Translations under genes and position numbers: made by a program
DNA from: Cellvibrio sp. KY-GH-1
Lineage (GTDB): Bacteria; Pseudomonadota; Gammaproteobacteria; Pseudomonadales; Cellvibrionaceae
Direction: 5' to 3'
Length of the DNA stretch: 64,000 nucleotides
Assembly (NCBI RefSeq): GCF_008806975.1
Contig: NZ_CP031728.1
Coordinates: 4,299,501-4,363,500 of the forward strand
The notes under the pieces: model-generated
The model's database searches: none
What the model saw: only the letters and a program-made list of their open reading frames with translations
What the model was told of the DNA's origin: nothing
Part shown: positions 35,017 to 43,033 of the stretch, one piece after another
Numbering within the stretch: position 1 is the first letter of the stretch
Layout of the letters: each line of letters begins with the position of its first letter

Positions 35017-35568
35017 ATGAGTTACAACCCTCAGATTCATCATCGACAATCTATTCGGTTGCGCAAATTTAACTACGCACAACCCGGATTTTATTTCATT
35101 ACTATTTGTACGGCACAGCGACAAATGCTGTTTGGCCATATCGCAGATGCAGAAATGCACCTCAACGAATTAGGCAGGCTGGCGCACCAACACTGGCAAA
35201 TGCTCCCGAACTATTACCCGAGCTTGCACCTTCACGATTTCATTATCATGCCCAACCACATGCACGGGATTGTCCAACTCGTAGGGGCGCAATTTATTGC
35301 GCCCAAAAATCAGAAAGAGATAAATCAGGGCGCAATAAATCAGGGCGCGATAAATCGCGCCCCTACGGTGGGGGATATTGTGCGAGGATTTAAGGGGCGG
35401 CTGACCTATACGGCGCATGTACAAGGGATATTGTTGGGAGCTCCGGTTTGGCAACGCAATTATCACGAGCATGTGATTCGCGATGAAATGACTTACCTGA
35501 AGATTGCTGATTATGTAAGAACCAATCCGCAGCGTTGGTTGGCGGATATTTATCACGCTGTGATCTAA
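35017..35568 (+). CDS. REP-associated tyrosine transposase (RAYT) carrying a REP doublet in frame
   Basis: The 183-residue protein is a Y1/HUH single-strand transposase. It starts with the RAYT signature (QSIRLRKFNYAQPGFYFITI), has the HUH motif in IIMPNHMHGIV (residues ~82-90) and the catalytic-Tyr region VWQRNYHEHVI. Between them, residues ~89-117 (VGAQFIAPKNQKEINQ and on) are encoded by a complete REP doublet at 35281-35366 that keeps the frame open. RAYTs cut and move REP sequences with a GTAG foot, which fits the flanking copies. The start has AAAGGA upstream. Whether the protein is still active with the insert is unknown. Confidence 0.88.
   Translation: MSYNPQIHHRQSIRLRKFNYAQPGFYFITICTAQRQMLFGHIADAEMHLNELGRLAHQHWQMLPNYYPSLHLHDFIIMPNHMHGIVQLVGAQFIAPKNQKEINQGAINQGAINRAPTVGDIVRGFKGRLTYTAHVQGILLGAPVWQRNYHEHVIRDEMTYLKIADYVRTNPQRWLADIYHAVI
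35281..35366. repeat. REP doublet inside the RAYT coding sequence
   Basis: Unit GTAGGGGCGCAATTTATTGC plus GCCC (35281-35304) faces the inverted unit at 35343-35366 ending GCGCCCCTAC, with an extra GGGCGCAATAAATCA half-unit between. It is the same family as 34827-34979. Confidence 0.95.
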
Positions 35569-35618
35569 TGATTATTAGGTATAATCGCCGCCCAATAAAA
35601 CTAACTAGTCCACTCATC

Positions 35619-36164
35619 ATGATTGCTTCAAATTCCCTTGCTCAACGCAGCATCCGCTGGCTCGATTCCGTTGCCGAATATACCGGTACCACCACCGCAT
35701 GGCTCACCGGGATTATGGTGCTTGTCGCCTGCACGGTTGTGACCCTGCGCCATGTCTTTGGTATTGGCTCAGTCGCCTTGCAGGAATCGGTTACCTACAT
35801 GCATGCGCTGGTGTTTATGTTAGGTGCCGCCTATGCACTGAAAACGGGCGATCATGTCCGGGTGGATATTTTTTATCGCAAAATGTCTGCGCACTCGCGT
35901 GCCTGGGTGGATGTACTGGGCAGTTTGCTGTTCACCTTGCCGCTGATGATTTTTATCGGCTGGGGCAGCATGGAGTTTGTGAGCGAAAGCTGGCGCATTG
36001 GCGAAGGCTCCACTGACTCGGGCGGGCTTGGTGGTGTGTACTTGTTGAAAAGTTTATTGCCACTGATGGCACTCAGTGTGAGCTTGCAAGCGATTGCAGA
36101 AATGTTGCGCAGTCTGTTAGTGCTGATGAATATTACACCCGCGCAGGAGGAAGCATCATGCTAA
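35619..36164 (+). CDS. TRAP transporter small permease (DctQ type)
   Basis: The protein is about 181 residues with four membrane helices (for example WLTGIMVLVACTVVTLR and LLFTLPLMIFIGWGSMEF) and the DctQ signature QESVTYMHALVFMLGAAYAL with GDHVRVDIFY. It partners the large permease, whose start overlaps its end by seven bases. The start at 35619 agrees with the family N-terminus, but no good ribosome-binding site is seen; upstream in-frame codons run into the RAYT gene. No substrate-binding (DctP) gene is nearby. Confidence 0.88.
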   Translation: MIASNSLAQRSIRWLDSVAEYTGTTTAWLTGIMVLVACTVVTLRHVFGIGSVALQESVTYMHALVFMLGAAYALKTGDHVRVDIFYRKMSAHSRAWVDVLGSLLFTLPLMIFIGWGSMEFVSESWRIGEGSTDSGGLGGVYLLKSLLPLMALSVSLQAIAEMLRSLLVLMNITPAQEEASC

Positions 36165-37528
36165 TTGAAATTCTGCCGTTGTTGATGTTTGCCGCTATCT
36201 GCATTTTTTTAATGCTGGGCTATCCCGTTGCTATGACGCTCGGTGGCGTTGCACTTTTGTTTGCCGCCTGCGGCATTGCCGGTGGGGTATTTGATCCCAA
36301 CTTGCTAAAAAGTTTTCCCGCACGTTTATACGGCATTATGAATAACTACACGTTAGTCGCAGTGCCACTGTTTGTGTTTATGGGGACGGTGCTGGAAAAA
36401 TCGCGCCTTGCGGAAGATTTGCTGGAAAATATGTCCAAAGCCTGCGGGCGTTTGCCGGGTGGCTTGGGAATATCCGTTGTGATTGTGGGCGCTATGCTCG
36501 CTGCCAGCACCGGCATTGTCGGTGCAACGGTAGTGACCATGGGGTTGATGTCACTGCCGCTCATGATCAAACGCGGTTACTCGCCCAGTTTTGCCTGCGG
36601 TACCATTTGCGCAACCGGAACCCTCGGGCAAATTATTCCACCTTCAATTGCATTGGTGCTGTTGGGTGATGTGCTCTCCAGCGCCTATCAACAAGCGCAA
36701 TTAAAATTGGGCGTGTTTAATCCCAAAACGATTTCGGTGGGCGATTTATTTGTAGCCGCGCTAGTGCCGGGCTTCGCGCTGGTTGTGCTCTATATCCTCT
36801 ACGTATTTTTCACCGCTTACTTTCGTCCGCACATTATTCCGCGCGTGCAAAGTGATGAGGGGGAAAAGGTTCCTTTAGTCAAAGTATTGCTGAGCTTATT
36901 GCCCGTATTGCTATTGATTGGTTTAGTGCTCGGCTCAATTCTCATCGGCGCAGCAACGCCCACGGAAGCTGCGGGCGTAGGTGCATTAGGCGCTTGCTTG
37001 TTAGCACTCGGCAAAAAACAATTAAACCTGCAACGCTTGCGCGAAGTCTCCCAATCCACCATAAAAATCACTGCTATGATTTTTATGATTTTAATTGGTG
37101 CGTCACTTTTCTCACTGGTATTTCGCGGTTTCGGCGGCGAAGAAATGGTGCACGAATTTTTTAGCCAATTACCGGGCGGCGTATTTACCGCCGTGTTGCT
37201 GGTCATGGTGGTGATGTTTTTGCTCGGCTTTATTCTCGACTTTATCGAAATTATTTTCGTGGTGGTGCCAATCGTCGGCCCCGTGCTCCTCGCAATGGGG
37301 GTGGACCCAATTTGGTTAGGCATTATGATCGCCGTAAATTTACAAACCTCCTTCCTCACCCCTCCTTTTGGTTTCGCACTTTTCTATTTGCGCGGCGTCG
37401 CCCCGGCAACAATTAAAACCAGCGAAATCTATCGCGGTGTTATTCCGTTTATCGTGCTGCAAATTCTCTTGCTCTGTGCGATGGCATTATGGCCGGGGTT
37501 GGTTACCTGGTTGCCGGAGCGGATGTAG
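36158..37528 (+). CDS. TRAP transporter large permease (DctM type)
   Basis: The 456-residue protein has 11-12 hydrophobic helices and DctM hallmarks: ALFVFMG-like VPLFVFMGTVLEKSRLAEDL, LAASTGIVGATVVTMGLMSL, CATGTLGQIIPPSIALVLLG, TPTEAAGVGALGA and TSFLTPPFGFALFYL. It uses an ion gradient to drive uptake of an organic acid or similar solute delivered by a periplasmic protein. It overlaps dctQ-like by seven bases. A length of 456 is slightly above the usual ~425, with a longer loop near residue 185. The substrate cannot be assigned. Confidence 0.92.
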   Translation: MLIEILPLLMFAAICIFLMLGYPVAMTLGGVALLFAACGIAGGVFDPNLLKSFPARLYGIMNNYTLVAVPLFVFMGTVLEKSRLAEDLLENMSKACGRLPGGLGISVVIVGAMLAASTGIVGATVVTMGLMSLPLMIKRGYSPSFACGTICATGTLGQIIPPSIALVLLGDVLSSAYQQAQLKLGVFNPKTISVGDLFVAALVPGFALVVLYILYVFFTAYFRPHIIPRVQSDEGEKVPLVKVLLSLLPVLLLIGLVLGSILIGAATPTEAAGVGALGACLLALGKKQLNLQRLREVSQSTIKITAMIFMILIGASLFSLVFRGFGGEEMVHEFFSQLPGGVFTAVLLVMVVMFLLGFILDFIEIIFVVVPIVGPVLLAMGVDPIWLGIMIAVNLQTSFLTPPFGFALFYLRGVAPATIKTSEIYRGVIPFIVLQILLLCAMALWPGLVTWLPERM

Positions 37529-37555
37529 TTCCTTGGTGCATGAAAATAGTTAAGG

Positions 37556-37579
37556 GCCCGGCTTATTGTCGGGCTTTTT
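37556..37579 (+). terminator. Rho-independent terminator after the TRAP genes
   Basis: The stem GCCCGGC/GTCGGGC has a TTATT loop and is followed by TTTTTATTTT. Confidence 0.8.
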
Positions 37580-37734
37580 ATTTTGTATCTTCGCCAAATC
37601 CAATCGAATCTTTGCGTAAATCGAACTCCAAGCAGTTCTGAGTCTGACATGGCAATCAGCTTAATTGCTGTAGGCATACTGTTGTTCCGCCAGAAAAGGT
37701 CTAGTCAGAGGCAAATCCTCATTAGTATCTACAT

Positions 37735-37816
37735 TAATCCTGACATTAATACCCTTGTAAGCCTTGTAAATACTGGACTAGAATAAGATCACTATACCTA
37801 ATTAATGTCAGGATTA
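37735..37816 (+). promoter_or_regulatory. AbiE promoter framed by a 16-bp inverted-repeat operator
   Basis: TAATCCTGACATTAAT (37735-37750) and its exact inverse ATTAATGTCAGGATTA (37801-37816) flank a candidate promoter: -35 TTGTAA (37755-37760), 18-base spacer, -10 TAGAAT (37779-37784). The second repeat ends five bases before the antitoxin ATG. AbiEi-type antitoxins are known to repress their own promoter through inverted repeats. Confidence 0.75.
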
Positions 37817-37821
37817 TCGCC

Positions 37822-38439
37822 ATGTCAGTCGCCCAAAAGGTACTAGCCCGGCTAAATCGTATGCAGCGCGGCGTCCCTTTCCCCATCGGCAGCTTCTATG
37901 AGTTGGGTAGCGAGACGTCTGTACAGAAGGCCTTTAGCCGTTTGGTTAAGGAGGGTGTTGTAGCTCGGGTATCCAAGGGCTTCTATGCTCGCCCCAAACC
38001 TCTACCAAGTCTGCCAAGTATCAAAACTACTGCCAGCGCTAATGAAGTTGCCCGCGCCTGGGCCAAAAAGCATGGTTACAAGCTGGTGAGCCAAGGGCTG
38101 GAATCTGCCTATCGCTTGGGGTTTCAGACCCAGGCTCCAATGAAAGCTGTGTATTGGAGTAATGGCCCCTCCCGAGAATTCAAAATTGGTAATCAGATTG
38201 TCGAAGTGCGTCATATTGCTGAGCGAAAGCTGCGTTGGGAAAATAAACCTGAGGGGGCACTGTTGCGGGGACTTTTAGTAACGCCACCGCAATCGGTGGA
38301 AGTTTCGGATTTAAAAAGAGCTGTCCAGCGATTATCCCTCAGCGCTTCTGAAGTAAAGATGATAACCAGAAAACTGAGCTCACTTCCCCAGTTAAGTGAG
38401 TGGAAAAGTAAGCTTCAACAATTAGAGCAGGCTACATAA
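37822..38439 (+). CDS. AbiEi-like antitoxin, winged-helix transcriptional repressor
   Basis: The 205-residue protein belongs to the AbiEi/DUF6088 group. An N-terminal winged helix (GSETSVQKAFSRLVKEGVVA, VSKGFYARPK) is followed by the AbiEi C-terminal fold (SANEVARAWAKKHGYKL, SQGLESAYRLGFQTQAPMK). AbiEi neutralises the AbiEii nucleotidyltransferase and represses the operon. Its stop overlaps the toxin start (TAATG). The pair is bracketed by a terminator and an orphan Rhs fragment, suggesting an acquired island. Confidence 0.88.
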   Translation: MSVAQKVLARLNRMQRGVPFPIGSFYELGSETSVQKAFSRLVKEGVVARVSKGFYARPKPLPSLPSIKTTASANEVARAWAKKHGYKLVSQGLESAYRLGFQTQAPMKAVYWSNGPSREFKIGNQIVEVRHIAERKLRWENKPEGALLRGLLVTPPQSVEVSDLKRAVQRLSLSASEVKMITRKLSSLPQLSEWKSKLQQLEQAT

Positions 38440-39515
38440 TGAATATTTTAGATTTCTATAGTACTGCTCAGAAGCGAGACGAGTTAAAACGGATACTGGA
38501 GGTTGCGGCTCAAAATCATCCCGATGGTTTACCTGATTTCTTTTTTGAAAAAGATCTTTGGGTAACTGAAATTTTACGCTTGCTCTATGATGAAAACTTT
38601 TTAGGAGAATATGCGGTTGCCTTTAAAGGTGGAACTGCATTGAGCAAATGTTGGGGGATTATTGACCGCTTTTCAGAGGATATTGATTTATCAATCCATT
38701 GGGCAGATTTGGCAGAAGTTGATGATGAGTCTGTTGCATGGGAGCAATCAACAAAAAGCCGTAGCCAGCGCGATAAATTTCGTAGTCAACAAAGTCAGCG
38801 TCTGACGGAGTGGTCATCACAACTTGTTGAAAAGCTCAATCAGCGTTTTGAGTCCTATAATATTGAAGGGTTGGGCGCTGAACTTGTTGTTGATTCCCAT
38901 GGCGAAGAAGTTAATATTTACTTTCCTAAAGTTGCTGAGGGTGAGGGCGTTTATCACTTGGAGCATGTGTTGTTGGAATTTGGCGGGCGAAACCGAGGGT
39001 TGCCCACAAAAGAACATGAAATAAAATGCTATATGGCTGACGTTGAAGCATTAGGTGCTTTAAATTTTCCGCACGCAACAGTACAGGCTTATGAACCGTC
39101 TTATATTTTATGGGAAAAATTGACAGCACTTCATCAATTTTCAACTATGGACAAAGAACCGGATACATATCGTTTGGCAAGACATTGGTATGACGTCGAT
39201 CGCATTCTGCAAAAAGGCATGGTTGATTTCCAAAACACCAAGCAGGCGATGATTGACGTTGTTGAAATGAAAAAGCAGCGCTGGGCAGAAAAGGGAGTTG
39301 ATTATGAAGCTGCACTTCGCGGTGAAATAAAACTTATCCCAAGTGCTGAGCGGTTATCCGGCATTGCCTCCGATCATGAGGCTGCCGTTGATGGGCGCAT
39401 GTTCTATATTCATAGGCAGCCTGATAGCTTTGAGAAAATAATTAATCGAATATATTTGGCGCAAGGGAAAATTAACAAAGATATTATGGCTTGGGCACGC
39501 GATAGCTTCCGCTAA
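38439..39515 (+). CDS. AbiEii-like nucleotidyltransferase toxin
   Basis: The 358-residue protein has the DNA-polymerase-beta-type nucleotidyltransferase motif FKGGTALSKCWGIIDRFSED followed by IDLS, giving the GG...DxD core of AbiEii/Type IV toxins, and a later ILWEKLTALHQF segment typical of the family. AbiEii enzymes transfer nucleotides to tRNA and cause reversible growth arrest, protecting a population from phage. It is translationally coupled to the antitoxin. Catalytic residues look intact. Confidence 0.9.
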   Translation: MNILDFYSTAQKRDELKRILEVAAQNHPDGLPDFFFEKDLWVTEILRLLYDENFLGEYAVAFKGGTALSKCWGIIDRFSEDIDLSIHWADLAEVDDESVAWEQSTKSRSQRDKFRSQQSQRLTEWSSQLVEKLNQRFESYNIEGLGAELVVDSHGEEVNIYFPKVAEGEGVYHLEHVLLEFGGRNRGLPTKEHEIKCYMADVEALGALNFPHATVQAYEPSYILWEKLTALHQFSTMDKEPDTYRLARHWYDVDRILQKGMVDFQNTKQAMIDVVEMKKQRWAEKGVDYEAALRGEIKLIPSAERLSGIASDHEAAVDGRMFYIHRQPDSFEKIINRIYLAQGKINKDIMAWARDSFR

Positions 39516-39555
39516 CACTGAAATTATCAAAAAACATAGTGTTGGTTTTCTATAG

Positions 39556-40260
39556 AGGAAAAATAATAATGAACCAATTGGCCCTAATATCGATAAAATT
39601 GATCTCGCAGCAGTCACACCGGTTACCACAACGACAACGTCGCTGTATTACATCCACAACGATCATTTAAATACCCCACAAGTGATCACCAACCAAAGCC
39701 AGCAGGTGGTGTGGATGGCCAACTACGAACCCTTCGGAAAACTCGCTGCCAATCAATCCAACAGCATCGAACTTTTCAGCCGCTTCCCCGGCCAATATAT
39801 TGATCCGGAGTCAGGTTTGTATTACAACTACTTTCGGGATTATGACCCGAGTATTGGGCGGTATATTGAGAGTGACCCGATTGGATTAGAGGGAGGGATT
39901 AATTCCTATGCTTATGTTGGAGGGAATCCATTAATATTGATGGATCCTCTAGGTCTTGGTCCATGGGATAAATTATATGGATATCCAAAGGAATTCTGGA
40001 GATGGTTGCATCGAGAGGATAATGGTAAATTGATAAAAGAATTAAAAGATCCTGAAACAGGTCAGGTTTCAAAGAAAGATGCCAAAGAACTATATGAACA
40101 ATGGAAGCAAGACCAAGGTGGATTTGCAGATCCAGGAATATTGTTAGATTTGTTGATTCCTTGGTATCTAATGCCTACTCCGATGGGGTGCGCAGAGTTG
40201 GATTGCAACCATAATGGCATCCCTGACAATCAGGAAAAAAATGATGAATGCAATATATAA
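39556..40260 (+). pseudogene. Orphan Rhs C-terminal fragment with toxin-like tip
   Basis: The frame is open from 39556, but no ATG precedes a GTG at 39682. Rhs-type similarity starts near 39640 (SLYYIHNDHLNTPQVI), so the 5' end is missing. It contains the hyper-conserved Rhs core end (DPESGLYYNYFRDYDPSIGR, YIESDPIGLEGG, DPLGL) and a ~110-residue variable tip beginning GPWDKLYGYPKEFWRWLH, with no domain I can name. Such displaced tips with adjacent immunity genes are typical leftovers of Rhs tip exchange. A reduced protein from GTG 39682 is possible. Confidence 0.75.
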
Positions 40261-40633
40261 AACAGAAGTAGATATAGATTTAAGGCTTTTTCAGATTGAT
40301 AGACGTGGAATGGATTCTTTCCACGGAGACCTTTACATGGTTCAATTTGAAGCGGTTGATATTGGCCTAGAAAATCTATTTGTTCGCTATAAAGCTAACG
40401 AACCGCTAACGACAAGTAATAATGATTTTGGGAAGATAATTATTGATTTTTTGTTAGGTGTTGAGCAGCTATTGGATGTTGTTGGGTATATTCGCGGTGA
40501 GCTGCGATTAGGCATCTATTTTAATCCCAGAATTATTCCTGCCTTTTCACTACATCTTTCTGATTGCTCTATAAGAAAATTATCAAAATATAATATTTCA
40601 TTTGAAGCTATTTTGTACCCCAGTGACGGATAG
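40241..40633 (+). CDS. Candidate immunity protein for the Rhs tip
   Basis: The protein is about 130 residues from ATG 40241 (or 40244), with AGGA at 40232. It overlaps the Rhs tip by 20 bases. It is cytoplasmic, acidic, with no recognised domain (VDIDLRLFQIDRRGMDSFHG, FKPYV-free, ending ISFEAILYPSDG). The overlap with the tip and its size are what suggest immunity; nothing else supports it. The base composition is AT-rich. Confidence 0.5.
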   Translation: MMNAIYKTEVDIDLRLFQIDRRGMDSFHGDLYMVQFEAVDIGLENLFVRYKANEPLTTSNNDFGKIIIDFLLGVEQLLDVVGYIRGELRLGIYFNPRIIPAFSLHLSDCSIRKLSKYNISFEAILYPSDG

Positions 40634-40672
40634 CAATCGGATTTAACATGTAGCTCAGATTAATAAATAATT

Positions 40673-40768
40673 GTAGGTTGGAAGAGCGCAGCGACTTCCG
40701 ACATGTTTATTGGTCATGTGCCATGCGCCCATGTATTTGTCGGAAGGCGCTATGCTTTTCCAACCTAC
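40673..40768. repeat. REP doublet, third GTAG-footed family
   Basis: GTAGGTTGGAAGAGCGCAGC (unit 40673-40703, ending CTTCCGACA) faces an inverted unit (40737-40768) ending CTTTTCCAACCTAC. It lies between the Rhs-associated gene and the thioesterase. Outer GTAG feet are as in the other two families. Confidence 0.85.
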
Positions 40769-40858
40769 GGTATTCTGTTTTTATTAAATTTTTTCTGACG
40801 CTGTCCGCGCAGAAATCGAGAGCTATACTGACTCGATACTTCGCTAGAGAATATTTGC

Positions 40859-41251
40859 ATGCAACCCACCAACACCACACCCACAGGTACACTAACCCTG
40901 CAAACCATCACCATGCCGGCGGATACTAATCCGTTTGGGGATATTTTCGGGGGTTGGTTGATGGCGCAGATGGATATTGCGGGGGCCATCCATGCGAATG
41001 AGGTGTCATTGGGGCGGGTTACTACAGTGGCGGTGGGGAGTATGGTGTTTATTCGGCCGGTGCCGGTTGGTGCGGTGATTAGTTGTTACACCAGCACGCT
41101 GCGCATTGGTACTACGTCTATCCGCGTGAAGGTAGAAGTCTGGATTAAAGACTTTCTCACACATCACATCAGCCAGGTGACTGAAGGTGAGTATGTGTAT
41201 GTAGCGATTGATGAACAGGGTCACAAACGCCCTGTTATAAAACCCACGTAG
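40859..41251 (+). CDS. yciA: Acyl-CoA thioesterase, YciA type
   Basis: This 130-residue hotdog-fold protein has the signature MPADTNPFGDIFGGWLMAQM followed by DIAGAIHA (catalytic Asp region) and a TTVAVGSMVFIRPVPVG strand. YciA hydrolyses a range of acyl-CoA esters in the cytoplasm. The start ATG at 40859 has no strong ribosome-binding site. It is a single gene after a REP element. Confidence 0.88.
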   Translation: MQPTNTTPTGTLTLQTITMPADTNPFGDIFGGWLMAQMDIAGAIHANEVSLGRVTTVAVGSMVFIRPVPVGAVISCYTSTLRIGTTSIRVKVEVWIKDFLTHHISQVTEGEYVYVAIDEQGHKRPVIKPT

Positions 41252-41579
41252 GGTTAAAAACTACACAGGGTAACATCGGTGCGGAACTAACAACGCATAA
41301 AATTAAATACCGCACAGTTTGGCTAAAACAGCCCTCGAAAATTGAATCATAAACAACGAAAAAACTGATCAATACCTTGAATGCGTTTGTGAGTGTGTCG
41401 CGTCAGTTTGTGGTAACTGCTTGAAATCCCTGATGTTGTTTGTGTAAAGCCATCTTTACATTGCCTCATCGAGCAGTCCGCCGCCAATCCTCTAAAATTT
41501 TTCGGTACTGAAATTTTCAGCATGTGCTGCTATCGTGCAGTCATTGCCGTGTTATCCAATAAAACCAATAGAGGCCAGT
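41252..41579. other. Intergenic stretch without a recognised gene
   Basis: About 328 bases between yciA and the cytochrome b561 gene. I see no credible gene; it probably holds the promoter of the b561/yceI genes. Confidence 0.5.
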
Positions 41580-42137
41580 ATGCTAAAAGATTCACCCCAG
41601 GGTTATGGTGCCGTTGCCATTGCAATTCATTGGATCAGCGCGCTACTGATTTTATTTTTATTCGGGCTGGGTGTGTACATGGTCGATCTGACCTATTACG
41701 ACGACTGGTATCACAAAGGGCCTGAGTTGCATATCAGTCTGGGTTTGGTGGTTTTATTGTTGATGCTGTTGCGGATTGTGTGGCGAATTAGTAATCCAAC
41801 ACCAGTGGATTTGCCTGCAAAGCCGGTGCAACAAAAAGCCGCTAAATTGGTCAAACTTGCGCTCTATATTTTTATTTTTGTGGTGATAATCAGTGGCTAT
41901 TTAATTACCACGGCGGAAGGCCAACCCGCCAGTATGTTTAACCTGATTAAATTTCCGGTACTGGTGGAGTTAAGTGCGGGCAATGTGGATCTCGCCGGTG
42001 GGCTGCACGAATATTTTGCCTGGGGAATTATCGCGCTGGTGGTTGTCCATGCATTAGGCGCTTTGATGCATCATTTCGTGATGCGCGACAAAACCCTGGT
42101 TCGTATGCTCAAGCCAGTTAAAAAATCCGATGTGTAA
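41580..42137 (+). CDS. Cytochrome b561 (YceJ type)
   Basis: The protein is 185 residues from ATG 41580 (GAGG upstream). It has four membrane helices and the His residues for two hemes: AIHWISALLILF, GPELHISLGLVVLL, GGLHEYFAWGII and ALMHHFVM. It transfers electrons at the inner membrane. It precedes a YceI gene, the common yceJ-yceI pairing; the pair may handle isoprenoid quinone or redox stress. Confidence 0.9.
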   Translation: MLKDSPQGYGAVAIAIHWISALLILFLFGLGVYMVDLTYYDDWYHKGPELHISLGLVVLLLMLLRIVWRISNPTPVDLPAKPVQQKAAKLVKLALYIFIFVVIISGYLITTAEGQPASMFNLIKFPVLVELSAGNVDLAGGLHEYFAWGIIALVVVHALGALMHHFVMRDKTLVRMLKPVKKSDV

Positions 42138-42213
42138 TGTATTAATTTTAAATTCCAGCTTTCAACCCCGTGACAATTAACGTGTAAACGATCAACCTCA
42201 AAGGAGCTTCTCC

Positions 42214-42798
42214 ATGTTAAAAAAATCCCTTCTTGCTTTGGCAGTAAGTAGTATTGGTGTAGTGGCACTGCCTGCCTTGGCAGATACTTATGCGATAGAC
42301 ACCAAAGGCGCGCACGCCTCGATTAATTTTGCGATCAAGCATTTGGGCTATAGCGTGTTAACCGGTCGTTTCGATAAGTTCGACGGCGAATTTACCTACG
42401 ACCCTGCCAAACCGGAAGCCAGCACCATCACCGTAACTATTGATACCACCAGCGTTAACTCAAACCACGCTGAGCGCGATAAGCACTTGCGCAGCGGTGA
42501 TTTCCTGAATGTGGAAAAATTCCCTACCGCGACTTTTGTCAGCAAGTCAGTCAAAGTCGATGCGGGCGATAAAGACGAGTTCGATATCATCGGTGACTTG
42601 ACCCTGAATGGCGTAACCAAAAGTGTAACGATTGAAGTGGAAAAAGTCGGTGAAGGTAAAGACCCATGGGGCGGCTACCGCGCTGGCTTCTCTGGCGAGA
42701 CCGAAATCAAACTGAAAGATTTCAACGTGAAAATGGATTTGGGCCCAGCGTCACAAACCGTTAAATTGCAGCTCGAAGTCGAAGGTGTTAAAAAGTAA
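42214..42798 (+). CDS. yceI: YceI family periplasmic lipid-binding protein
   Basis: The 194-residue protein has a signal peptide ([20 protein letters not shown], cut near ALA-DTY). The mature lipocalin-like YceI domain shows [53 protein letters not shown] and [12 protein letters not shown]. The fold binds isoprenoid chains. A strong ribosome-binding site (AAGGAG) precedes the ATG. It is followed by a terminator. Confidence 0.95.
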   Translation: MLKKSLLALAVSSIGVVALPALADTYAIDTKGAHASINFAIKHLGYSVLTGRFDKFDGEFTYDPAKPEASTITVTIDTTSVNSNHAERDKHLRSGDFLNVEKFPTATFVSKSVKVDAGDKDEFDIIGDLTLNGVTKSVTIEVEKVGEGKDPWGGYRAGFSGETEIKLKDFNVKMDLGPASQTVKLQLEVEGVKK

Positions 42799-42816
42799 GC
42801 TCGATTCTTTCGTTGC

Positions 42817-42844
42817 AAAAAACCACGCTCAGGCGTGGTTTTTT
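42817..42844 (+). terminator. Rho-independent terminator after yceI
   Basis: AAAACCACGC pairs with GCGTGGTTTT around TCAG, with T residues continuing. Confidence 0.85.
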
Positions 42845-43033
42845 GCTTTTAGTGGGCAAGAAAATGGATTACTGAGCGTGCGGCTGCATCGAAAAAGTTG
42901 AACTAGTCTGCAAAGTTACAATTCGTTGCTAGCCGGGCAAATGCATTCATCCAAAATTCAGCGTTTCATGCGTAGTTTGCCGGCTTTACGCATACGGCAG
43001 TTTTAAATCATTAAAAAGAACCATGGAGTAGTT

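Noticed and set aside
34873..35160. 95-codon minus-strand frame upstream of and inside the RAYT gene
   Set aside because: It is made largely of REP sequence and the complement of the RAYT start.
39566..39672. ATG-led frame just upstream of the Rhs fragment
   Set aside because: It is out of frame with the Rhs sequence and ends after about 35 codons, so it does not restore a start for the fragment.
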